A stretch of 64,000 nucleotides of DNA from Eublepharis macularius. Taxonomy: Eukaryota > Chordata > Lepidosauria > Squamata > Eublepharidae. A program made the position numbers and the translations under genes. The DNA lies in assembly GCF_028583425.1 (NCBI RefSeq), contig NC_072793.1:103649689-103713688 (forward strand), in the 5' to 3' direction. Under the pieces are notes generated by a model that was not told the origin of the DNA, ran no database searches, and saw nothing but the letters and a program-made list of their open reading frames with translations. Within the stretch, counting starts at the first letter, position 1. Every line of letters starts with the position of its first letter. Below are positions 11,170 through 21,089 of this stretch, one piece after another.

Positions 11170-12266
11170 AGCAAGCAGCAAAAGCCTGGTATGACAAAAT
11201 ATCAGGGCTACTACAAAAGCAAGGATTCAAGCAAGGAAAAGCTGAACCATGTCTGTACACCAGAGTTAAAAATGGACAATACCAGTACATTCTTATTTAT
11301 GTTGATGACTTGATAATATCTTGCCAAGACAGACAAGACATCAAAGAAATAGTTGATGGACTGAACAAAGAGGTAGAGGTGAAGCAACTTGGAGATGCAC
11401 AACATTACCTCGGAATACAGCTAGAAAGACTTGAAGATGGAACCTTTCTTCTAAGTCAGAAAAGAAAAACATTGGACTTTATAGAATCTATTGGCATGAA
11501 AAACTGCAATGCAACAAGTATACCACTTGAACCTGATTACTTGAGAGAAAGAGATGGAAAACCACTTAGGAATATTGGAGAATACAGAGAAGCAATTGGA
11601 AAACTTCTGTACTTGAGCAAAACCACAAGACCTGATATAGCCGTAGCTATTAGCATCTTATGCAGAAAAGTAAGTTCTCCTAATCATCATGACTGGAACG
11701 TGATAAAGAAAATAGCAAGATACCTGAAAGGAACAGCAGACCTAAAGCTGAGAATCTCGCCATCTGAGAAACCAAGACTGGTTGGATATATGGACGCTAA
11801 TTGGGGAGAAGAATCAAGTGACTACAGATCAACCAGCGGATATCTATTCTTTTATGGAAATGGACTGATAGACTGGACTAGTAGGAAACAAACCATTGTA
11901 GCACAATCTACAGCAGAAGCTGAATGTGTGTCAGCGGCGAGTGCCTGCAGTGAACTAGAGTGGATCTTCAACCTGCTAAAAGACTTTGGAATAAATGAAC
12001 CTATACCTGTAGTTATGTTTGAGGACAATCAAGCGTGTATTACTATATGCCAAGGAGAAAGTACTAAAGCAAGAAGCAGATCTATTGGACTTAAATGTGA
12101 ACTTGTGAAAGATATGTACCAGAAGGGACTAATAGAAATTGAACATTGTCGTACTGAAGAAATGGTGGCTGATATTCTGACTAAACCATTGTCTAAAACT
12201 AAGTTTGAGTATCTTCATGAAATGTTGAATATGTTTGATCCTAATGCTGAAAAAAAAGTTGAATGA
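11124..12266 (+). CDS. copia reverse transcriptase and RNase H, downstream half
   Basis: Separated from the preceding part by the frameshift near 11108. It begins with VYKLNKGLYGLKQA and contains the polymerase active-site motif YVDDLIIS. The RNase H domain follows, with conserved acidic residues (YMDANWGE, AEAECVSA, FEDNQACI). The copia C-terminal signature EMVADILTKPL lies near the end. The stop is about 50 bases before the purine tract and 3' LTR. The ATG at 11124 is the first in-frame Met, not a real start. Confidence 0.9.
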   Translation: MEDHVYKLNKGLYGLKQAAKAWYDKISGLLQKQGFKQGKAEPCLYTRVKNGQYQYILIYVDDLIISCQDRQDIKEIVDGLNKEVEVKQLGDAQHYLGIQLERLEDGTFLLSQKRKTLDFIESIGMKNCNATSIPLEPDYLRERDGKPLRNIGEYREAIGKLLYLSKTTRPDIAVAISILCRKVSSPNHHDWNVIKKIARYLKGTADLKLRISPSEKPRLVGYMDANWGEESSDYRSTSGYLFFYGNGLIDWTSRKQTIVAQSTAEAECVSAASACSELEWIFNLLKDFGINEPIPVVMFEDNQACITICQGESTKARSRSIGLKCELVKDMYQKGLIEIEHCRTEEMVADILTKPLSKTKFEYLHEMLNMFDPNAEKKVE

Positions 12267-12310
12267 TGTTTGTTAAATATGAATGCATAATGACTTTCAT
12301 GGTAGACCTT

Positions 12311-12319
12311 GAGAAGGGG
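12311..12319 (+). other. copia polypurine tract
   Basis: GAGAAGGGG directly precedes the TGTTGG start of the 3' LTR, the normal place for plus-strand priming. Confidence 0.85.
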
Positions 12320-12747
12320 TGTTGGAATATATGTGTGTTGCAAGGTCTGAGATTCAGTCATTATGGGGTTAATGTGATTACTTACCATGCTATTGTTTAG
12401 ATTGACCTGGAAAAGGAACCTGGCTCAAAGCCAATAATCTGCAAGCCCGGGAAACTTGAGAGTGTTTGTAAACTGTTATTGGTCAACAGGTCAGGTGACT
12501 GTCCTTTCAGGGTCAAGAAGAAGGAGGAAGAAGAAGATTCTCCATTCTGTTACCCCAGCTCTTTGTTGTAAACAGTAAGGAAAAATGTAGCTCCAGGTGT
12601 TTGTTGTTTTGTAGGCAACCTGTGACCCTTTTCCCTTTAGAAGTAAATGTTTTTTTAAAAAGCTAAACTTGTGTGCTGACTCTATTGATTCAAGATCCAT
12701 TGCACCTATGATTTAAAGCTATTTTTAACCTTTTTTTCCCCCCAACA
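12320..12747 (+). repeat. copia 3' LTR
   Basis: A 428-bp repeat of the 5' LTR with about five substitutions and two small indels. It is followed by the CTGAC target duplication. Confidence 0.95.
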
Positions 12748-14555
12748 CTGACAGCCATTTGAAAATGGAAAGGATGGTGATTCTGGCCTCTACCCTTAAC
12801 ATTCCTGTTTCCAGTCTAACCCATGAGTTAGGCATGCATTTGGGCACTTGTAATAGGGCTCTAAGGAATTTGGACTGCACACTCTCAAGTTGAGAGAAAG
12901 AGGAGGATGGCAGCCCCAAGAATGATCTGTATACTAATTGGGCCAATGGTTTGGCTTTAAACAATCTGAGTGCAGCCGGTACATACTGCCCCCCTTGTGA
13001 TCCATAGAATTTCAATATACCGTGTGCTGTTTTTTCTCCCACATCAGCAATGAAGCTGCTATGTGTTGTTTTGGTACCTGAGGCTTGCAAAACTACACCC
13101 AAATATTTGAAGCTGGTAACTTGTTCTAACTGATGCCCCTGAAGCTCCCATTGTCTGATCTTTGGATTTTTACCAAAAGCCAGGATCTTAGTTTTTTGGT
13201 AATTAGTTAGAAGGTGTTCAATATCACAGAATTGGGAGAATTTTTTGAGGGCTCGTTTCAGCCCTATGGGGGCCCTAGAAAGTAATACAGCATCATCTGC
13301 ATAGAGCAGTACGTGAATGTGCCTATTTGCTAATTTGGGAGGGTGCAATCCAGGGTCATTCAAAAGGTTTACCAAATTGTTGATGTAGAAGATAAGGGGG
13401 CTAGAAGGCGCACCTGCCTGTAAGTTTGAATGGGGTCAGTCAAATGCCCAATTTGGCTGCACCTTACTCAGGGCAGTTTGCTTGTGCATAGCCCCCAAAA
13501 GGGACAGCAGTCGCCTATCAATAGAGGAGGCCTGCAGTTTCCTCCAAAGTCTATTTCTAGAAACTGTGTTAAAAGCTGCTTTTAAATCAACAAATGCCCG
13601 GTAAAGTGATGCTTGGTCTCCTGTAGCGTATTTCTCTACAAGGTGTTGCATTACTAGGCAGTGATCTGTTGTTGACCTGCCAGCTCTAAACCCAGCTTGC
13701 TCATCAGCAATTATATCCTCCTGTTCTAGCCAGTCTAAAAATTTCTCCATCAGATGTTTTGTAGACAACTTGCTTACAATGCTTAGTAAGCTGATTGGTT
13801 TATAATTGGATGGATCCTCCTTCTTTCCCTTCTTATGGAAGGGGACTACTATAGCCATTCCCCAATCATTGGGGATGTATCCGGTTTCATCAATATAAGT
13901 AAATAGGGAGGCTAGGAAAGTTGCCCACCAGTCCTTATTTGTTTTTAGTAATTCTGGAGATATTCCATCAAGCCCAGGGGCTTTTGCATTCTTTAACTGG
14001 CTAATATAAGCTTTTACCTCTTCAGCATGAACTGGGGGGCATTTGGCCAGATTTTCTATTGTTAGGGCAGGAGGGAGTTGAATAGGATCATCATACATTT
14101 TTTGGAAAAAAGAAGTCCATTTATCTGGGGGGATACAGGAAGCCAAGGGGGAGGCGGCTGTAGAGACGCGATTTGACACTAGTTTCCAGAACACCACTGA
14201 GTTTTTGCTCGTAGCTGCTTCAATTATATTGGCCCAGTTTTCTGGTATGTTCTTTCTTACAGCGGGCAACCAGTGATTTATACTTCTTTTTTAAAAATGA
14301 AAGAGAACGATATGCATCCTGTCTGGTCTTTTCCTCAGTGCTCAGTGCTAGCTTATAGGCATAGATTAAAGCATTTTTAGCACAAATACAGCTTTGATCA
14401 AACCAAGGTTTAGATGACAAATTGGTCTTGACCAGTTTCCCCTCTCGAGCACCTACCAAAAGTGGCCTTAAGGACTGGATGAGGTCATCATAACTCTTTA
14501 AAGGATTTTCAGATTTTGAGGAAACCTTAAAAGCTTGACTATATAGTTGTAGGTT
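12748..14555 (-). mobile_element. LINE reverse transcriptase part (5' half of the LINE split by copia)
   Basis: Minus-strand frames at 13436-14269 and 12754-13375 read as one reverse transcriptase, with motifs NAKAPGLDGISPELLK, FHKKGKKEDPSNYKPISLL, DEQAGFRAGRSTTDH and VLLYADDAVLLS. They share a frame separated by a stop at 13436. A further upstream piece (14220-14459, with KPWFDQSC) is in a different frame, so there is also a frameshift near 14240. Homology stops near 14555, before any endonuclease, so the copy is 5' truncated. The 3' continuation is at 6665-7363 beyond the copia insertion. It is dead by mutation and by insertion. Confidence 0.88.
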
Positions 14556-15340
14556 CTAGTGGAGAGGTATTTTCCCCTGCACTTGTTCCTCTGCAGCAAG
14601 TATGCTCTGTGCATTGCTACAGTAGAATTTCCCTACTTTCCTCCCTTTTATTGCAGCCATGAAGCTGACTTTCTGCCCATTTCTTTCCAGACACAGCAGA
14701 ATAGCTGTGAAGATTTTAGTGTTTTCCACTCTGCCTCTTCTCTTGGTGTTGCTGGGATACAGTTTGCTCTATGAAGTGGTTTTTTTCTTAGCTCTGGAGG
14801 CAGTTTCCCACGTTTTCCCTTTTGTTTTCCTTCTCACTTCTTGCTTGGCTTCCTCAAGTTGCTGAAAAGTTTCTTTTTGTAGCATTGGAAGCTATTTCCC
14901 CACCTTTTTCCTGGCTGGCACAACAGAGTGTCTTCTACCCCCACCCCCTTCTCATGTTTGCTGTGAAACAATGAGAGAGAGAATTATGTACTTGAAAAGG
15001 AGATACTTTCGTCTGCAGTTACTTTGTTTGTTTGCTTTCTTCTTTTTAGCTGGCTCTCTGGAGAGCTAAAAAGGAGTAGTTTCAGTAAGGATTGTTCCTC
15101 TCAAGTTGACTGAGACTTCTGAGATAACTTTGAGTCTCCTAGACGTTTTTGAGATGCAGCAATGACTGGCAGTATTATCTGAAAGCAGGATGATATAACT
15201 CATAAGGTTTGCCTTTTTCGAGAGTTAATGATCTCATATTGCCTATCCAAAGCCATACCATACTGCTGTTATTCAAAGAACAATATACACGAATCGCTAG
15301 CATCTTTTTCACCTTAATAATTACTTCAACTGGTCCACTT
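14556..15340. other. No gene recognised
   Basis: T-rich sequence with no frame or repeat that I can name. Confidence 0.5.
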
Positions 15341-15766
15341 TGTTGGGGGAAAAGGTTAAAAAATAGCTTTTCTTCAGAGGTGCAATGGATCTTGAATCAA
15401 TAGAGAGTCAGCACACGAGTTTAGCTTTTAAAATCATTTACTTCTAAAGGAAAAAATGGTTAACAGGATTGCCTACAAAATAACAAATGCCTGGAGCTAC
15501 GTTCTCACTACTGGTTACAAACAAAGAGCTGGGATAACTGAATGGAGAATCTTCTTCTTCCTCTGTCTTCTTGACCCTGAAAGAAAATCACCTGACCTGT
15601 TGACCAATAACAGTTTACAAACACTCTCAAGTTTCCCGGGCTTGCAGATTATTGGCTTTGAGCCAGGTTCCCCTTCCAGGTCAATCTAAACAATAGCATG
15701 GTAGGTAAACACATTAACCCCAAAATGACTGAATCTCAGACCTTGCAACGCACATATATTCCAACA
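15341..15766 (-). mobile_element. Solo copia LTR
   Basis: This is the reverse complement of the copia LTRs at 7364 and 12320, bounded TGTTGG...CCAACA. No internal sequence is attached. Flanks CACTT and CATTT look like a target duplication with one change. It is more diverged from the two LTRs than they are from each other, so it is an older insertion reduced by LTR-LTR recombination. Confidence 0.9.
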
Positions 15767-17615
15767 CATTTATGGTACGGGTTTCTCATACTTGTTTTAC
15801 ATATTGGTAAATGTCTTGTTGGGGTAGTGGTGCTCATTCGAGAGTCTTTCTCCATCAGGCTGCTCCCCTTGCCAAAGATTGCTGGCATTGATTGTGTGGG
15901 CTTGGTGTGGGATGCCGAGGAGAGTATAGCCATCTGTCTGGTGTACCGATCGCCCAGCGCACCAGCAGATGCTGTGCCTGGCTTGTTAGAGGCGGTGGCT
16001 GGCTGGGCCTTGGAGTACCCCAGGCTTCTGGTCTTAGGGGACATCAATGTCCATGCCGATGATGCTACCTCCTCACAGGCCATGGACATGATAGCCTCCA
16101 TGGCAGCATTAGGACTCTCCCAGTTTGTATCAATGCCCACACATCGAGCAGGACACACACTGGATTTGATCTTTGGGTTCGGGATAAGGTGGATCTGGAT
16201 GAAGCTATAGTTGTGCCATGGTCAGACCACCTCATCCTGAGGGCTTGTCTGGGCACCATGACCCCCTCCTGCTTGGGCGACAAGCTGATTTATGCTCACC
16301 CATGGAGTCAAATGGATCCAATTGAATTGCAGAACGCTCTGCAGGATCCGATGCCCCCTGGTGGCTCATTGGATGAGCTGATGGAGGATTGGAATGCCCG
16401 TTTCTCTGAAGCTATTGATGAGATCGCTCCCCATTGCTCTCTCCGCCCCCGAACTAGAGTCGCTCCTTGGTATACTGATGAGCTACGACAAATCAAATGG
16501 GAGCTGAGACAGCTAGAGCGGGTATGGCGGCGACTCCATGATGAAGTGACAAGAACATCTTATAGGACGTTTATGAAGGCCTATGAGATGGCACTGAAAG
16601 CTGCAAAGAGAGACTACTATGCAGCTTCCACTGCGTCCACTAGTTCTCGCCCAGCACAACTTTCCAGAGTGATTTGGTCTTTAACGTCCCTCACACATGG
16701 GACAAATAAAAATGTAAATTCGGTAATAAGCTGTAAGGCTTTTGGAGACTATTTTGCGGATCAGATCTTGTCACTCCGCCGGGATTTGTCCACCACAGTT
16801 GATCCAGTATGTGTACTGGAGGCCCCTTGGTTGTCCTCAGGGTTGATATTAGATCAATTCAGGCCACTCTCCCAGGAGGAGGTGGGCAGGGTCCTGCATG
16901 CTGTGAAACCTACCATGTGCCCACTGGACCCATGCCCATCATGGCTGGTGAAAAGTGGTGGTGATGGGATTTGGGCACCATTAGCTGACATCATTAATCT
17001 TTCTCTGAGTTCTGTTTTTTTTCCAGACTCACTGAAAGAGGCAGTGGTGCGGTCCTTATTAAAGAAACCATCACCGGATCCTGCTGATACAGCCAATTAT
17101 CACCCAGTTTCGAATATTCCGTTCCTGGGTAAGGTAATTGAGAGGGCGGTAGCGGAACAGCTGCAGGTATACCTGGGTGATGCCTCTATCCTGGATCCAT
17201 TCCAGTCCAGCTTCAGGCCTGGCCATGGTACAGAGATGGCTCTGATTGCCCTCACAGATGATCTGCGGCGACACCTAGACCGGAGTGGGTCAGCACTGCT
17301 GATACTTTAGATCTTACAGCAGTATTTGACAGGGTCAATCATAATCTTCTGACCCACTGCCTTGCCAATGTGGGGATTTGTGGAACAGCCCTGCAATGGC
17401 TGAACTCCTTCCTTCACAATGTAGGACAGAGGGTGGCACTCGGGGAACAGATGTCTGCTTACCATTCTTTGGTATGTGGCATCCCTCAGGGGGTGATTCT
17501 TTCCCCGATGCTATTTAACATCTATATGTGCCCCCTTGCCCCGTTAGCCCGCAGCTTTGGGCTAGGTTGTCACCGGTATGCGGATGACACTCAGCTCTAT
17601 CTGCTGATGGATGGC
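15767..17615 (+). mobile_element. L2-type LINE, first part (endonuclease and reverse transcriptase)
   Basis: Frames at 15767-16210, 16189-17310 and 17314-17615 together read as an L2/CR1-group polyprotein. The AP endonuclease shows GLVWDAEESIAICLVYRSP, LLVLGDINVHADD and HTLDLIF. The reverse transcriptase shows SNIPFLGKVIERAVAEQLQ, LDPFQSSFRPGHGTE, CGIPQGVILSPMLFNIYM and YADDTQLYL (near 17578). Frameshifts occur near 16195 and 17308. The frame is then interrupted at 17616 by an LTR-like insertion and picks up at 18218. Confidence 0.9.
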
Positions 17616-18217
17616 GTTATGACCTTTATTTTCTTTAGGGTAGATTTTTCTTTTAATCTATCCCTTAACCCTCTGGGTAGTCTGCTGCCACCAGGAATAT
17701 TTTATTCCAAGATATTTTATTTAAATTTTCCCTTTGGTAACGTTCCTAAGTGTCAGGCTCCTTCGTGGTTCTATGTGGCCCTGAAGATAGGAATGACAGC
17801 TACACTGGGATATAACAAAACAAAAATAAACTTTTATTTAGTCAAGAAGCGTATTGGTTTCATAAACGTAGTTCTCAGTTCTTAAAGTTACTTCATTTAC
17901 TCTCATTCACACAGCTGGCCTCTCTTTCCCTGACTGAGTGTCCTTTCACAAACATGCTCAGTTCAGGTTCCACACAGGTTATATTTCTCTCGTAAACACT
18001 TCAACATATTCAGGCAGCACACAGCTAGCCTGCTTTCTTCTGACTAAAAATTTTCTCTCTACTCTCAGTCTCAAACTGCATTCACTCCACCCACCCTCTC
18101 AGTCCTCAACCAATCATACCACTCACTCATCCATCTCCTTCACCGCCCCCCGCCACTCTTCACCTATCTCATCAAGCATTTAAAGATACATGCACACATT
18201 TACTTGGAATCATTACA
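17616..18217 (-). mobile_element. LTR-like insertion in the L2 LINE
   Basis: 602 bp interrupt the L2 reading frame, flanked by a GATGGC duplication (17610-17615 and 18218-18223). The ends are short imperfect inverted repeats (GTTATGA ... TCATTAC). On the minus strand it would start TGTAATGA and has AATAAA-type signals near 17820, consistent with a solo LTR of an unidentified family. No coding sequence was found; the short open frames inside look random. Confidence 0.6.
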
Positions 18218-18524
18218 GATGGCCAGTCCGATCTTGCTTTGGATTCCTTGGTCAAGGGTCTTGAGGCTGTGACGGTATGGTTACATCAGAGTCACCTGAA
18301 ATTGAATCCCCTGAAGGTTCTGTGTCTGGATCATGGGGCAATCGAGCTGGGAACCGGCTCCCAGCCCTCGATGGGGTACAATTGAAACCTTCACTGATGG
18401 TGAGGAGTCTGGGTGTGACCTTGGATGCCACACTTTCAATGGAGGCCCAGGTCATGACTGTTGCCAGGTCTGCCTTTTTCATCTTCGACAGGGCAGGCAA
18501 CTGTCCCCAAGGTGGCTGCCTAGT
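18218..18524 (+). mobile_element. L2-type LINE, second part
   Basis: Continuation of the L2 reverse transcriptase after the insertion. The phrases PALDGVQLKPSLMVRSLGVTLDATLSMEAQ-like (18360-18450) and ARSAFF are typical of the L2 C-terminal reverse transcriptase. It ends abruptly at about 18524, where an L1 fragment in the other orientation begins. Confidence 0.85.
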
Positions 18525-19300
18525 TGGTCCAATGGTAGCACTGGCCCTGTCTATAGTAATGGCAAACAGAAATGGGGAAAAGGGACAGCCTTGTCTAGTT
18601 CCCCTTGCTATATGGATATCTATCGAATGTACATTGTTAGTCCTAACTGTAGCTTTTGGAGAAAGACAAAGAGCATTAATGGCATTTTAGAATTGGTCAC
18701 CAAAACCCATTTTTTGAAGTAAAAGTTTTAGATATGGTATTTCCACTTAATCAAATGCCTTCTCTATATCAAAGGCCAGAAGTAATACAGGGGTTTTGTA
18801 TGCTTCAGAGAAATTAATTAAAGTGTTACGTGTATTGTCAAAAAGATTCCTTATTGGCATAAAGCCAGTCTGGTCAAGGTGAATGTAGTTGGTTATTTAA
18901 ATTTAGAAAATCTTTTGGCAAATATGCTTGTAAAGATCTTTTGGTCTTGATTCAGTAAGGGTATTAGTTGAGAAAATTTAGCCTTTTTTGTGTTCATCTT
19001 CTAGTTTTCTTATTCTAGATATCATTTCATTTCTAATGTTTTCTTTTTGCTCTTCATGACAGGAGGCAATGGAGATTAATTTCCCTCTAAGTACCACTTC
19101 CATAGCATCCTACACGTGGATTTGAGGAATGCCACATAGTTTGTTTCTATTGTTTAATTTCTAAAGAAACTTCAGAAGAAATTTATTTGTTAAATAAAAG
19201 TGATTTATTTAGTTTTCAATTTGTTTGATGTCATTTATTCTCAGTGTACATTCTGTCCAAGCATAGTCTGTCCACAACTTGTCACCCATCCTTGATGTAA
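18525..19300 (-). mobile_element. L1 LINE ORF2 fragment
   Basis: Read on the minus strand, 18525-18600 gives RGTRQGCPFSPFLFAI-like reverse transcriptase, 18760-18880 gives TGFMPIRNLFDNTRNTLI and VLLLAFDIEKAFD, and 19000-19120 gives an EVVLRGKLISIAS-like segment. These are hallmark blocks of L1 ORF2. Stops and frameshifts are frequent, so it is an old relic. Confidence 0.82.
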
Positions 19301-19894
19301 GAGTTTGACTAATTAATTTAGGAGATAAGAATATGTCATTTAAATATGTAATTTAGAAGATAAGAATATGTAATTAATCCTTGTGTATATATTGTGGATA
19401 GAAGAGAAGTATGTATAGTCTGTTACCAGTGGGTTTTGAAGATGTCACTAGATTAATAGATAAAGCCTAAGAGCCATTAATTGATCTTAGCAGCTTTGTA
19501 ACTGTATTGTTAATTTTAATTGTTTTGACACAATAGGAAGTAAAATTTAAAAGTTCATTCAGAGAGGAGTGATACAAATGTTTACTGCTGCTGACACATT
19601 GATTTACCCGTGCTGAACGAAAGCAGAACTGAAAGCCAAGAGAATCGTGCACTCTGCATGAAGACAGCTCGCCAGGTTGTTTTGATCTACAAGCAGCTCT
19701 CCACACTGAAAGCAGTGAAAGCAGCTTTCTCAGTAATTATGCTTTGCGGTATTATCCAATAAAATTTTTAAAGTTTGTATATGTACACTCACACATTATG
19801 CAATGCATTTATATTTTGTATCACTTTCATATTTATCAAAATACTTAATTTCACAGGTCAAGGGATGGCGTCATGGAAATATAAATAATAATAA

Positions 19895-20090
19895 CTGTGC
19901 TTATATACCACTCTTCTACACATATTAGTGCCTCACCCAGAGCAGTGAACAAGTTAGTGTTATTCTTATCCCCACAATGGAGCTGGGGCTGAGAGGAGTG
20001 GCTGACCCAAGGCCACTCATGTCAGTAGAGCTCATGTCAGTAGTGGGATTCAAACCAGTAGACTGCTGATTATGGTTTAGAACATATACT
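19895..20090. repeat. SINE-like interspersed repeat
   Basis: The segment contains CCCCACAATGGAGCTGGGGC, GAGAGGAGTGGCTGACCCAA and a stretch like TAGTGGGATTCAAACCAGTA. I recognise this as a frequent squamate SINE-type repeat. The surroundings (19301-20640) hold no gene. Confidence 0.55.
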
Positions 20091-20639
20091 TAGTGAAACA
20101 TATGCATTCTAAACAACGCTGTATGAACTTCACTGTAGTTCTTTTTCTAGTACGGTGTATAACTGGTGCTTCTTTATCTTTGACAGCCAATTAAAAATAG
20201 TGAACAGTATCAGATAAATGTTCTGTAATTGTTAGCAGAGACCAATGATGACCTGGTCATGTAACTTTTCCCGTCATTTTTACTATCCATATCTCTTACC
20301 TTGCAGCTGGGCATAGTGGTACTTTTGGCTAGGTAGAATGTCACATGATTGGAAATAGTAAAAAATAATTAAATTATGATTGGTTTGATATTTATCTATG
20401 TTATCATATGAAAAGATCTTAGATTTCCGCATAAGATAATATATAAAAATGGTAATCCAAATAGCAGATCAGGGTTTTGGCCAAAAGAAATCTCATGAAG
20501 ATCTAGGCAGGAAACTTATACTTGTAATATGTGCTATGGTAACTTGAATGCATTTCATCGTTAATCTGATTGAGTTAGATCTCATTAAAAAATGTTAGGA
20601 AACTTAATTCTTCTGTTCATCTGTTCTATTTTTCTGTTT

Positions 20640-21089
20640 TACTTAAATAATCATTTATATTTTGATACCTCACTTAATGAAAAAGACTAGCGTTTGTTAA
20701 TGAAAGAAGCCATTAAACTCTTAGGAGAAGTCTGTCTCCTGGTTGGGAGAGTGCAACAAAAACATCCATCCTGTTTATTTTGTACTGACAAATAGTTTCT
20801 CTAAAACAGAGAAACGTGTTTTCAGTTCTCAGTTGAAGGTTTCAAGCTGCTCAAGATTTAAGATAAAACTACCGAGTATTTAATACTTTTTATTTAATGA
20901 TTAAAAGTTATGTTTAATATTTATGCCTAATATGATTATAGAAGCAATACTGTATGAATTATATATATACTTATTTGAGTTGGATTGTAAGTAAAATTAC
21001 AATTTTATGAAATTTTTATCTTTTTATAACATTACAACATTGTACCACAAAAGTTTTAAGTTTTGCATGAAGAGGTTGCCAAAAATAAA
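20640..21089 (+). repeat. Right inverted arm next to the microsatellite
   Basis: This is the mirror copy of 3120-3860. Landmarks are TTTTGATACCTCACTTAATG, CTGGTTGGGAGAGTGCAAC, ACCGAGTATTTAATAC and AGAGGTTGCCAAAAATAAA. It lacks the interspersed repeat present in the left copy at 3315-3590. The outer end of homology is near 20648. Confidence 0.85.

Larger units (their letters stand above)
7364..12747 (+). mobile_element. Full-length Ty1/copia LTR retrotransposon
   Basis: The element is 5384 bp. Its LTRs (7364-7792 and 12320-12747) begin TGTTGG and end CCAACA, and a 5-bp target duplication CTGAC flanks it at 7359-7363 and 12748-12752. Next to the 5' LTR lies a perfect primer-binding site for initiator tRNA-Met; next to the 3' LTR lies a purine tract. 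The single long frame has the copia domain order Gag, protease, integrase, reverse transcriptase, RNase H. It is broken by one nonsense codon (10315) and one frameshift (about 11108). The LTRs differ by about five substitutions and two small indels, so the insertion is fairly young. It sits inside a minus-strand LINE. Confidence 0.95.
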
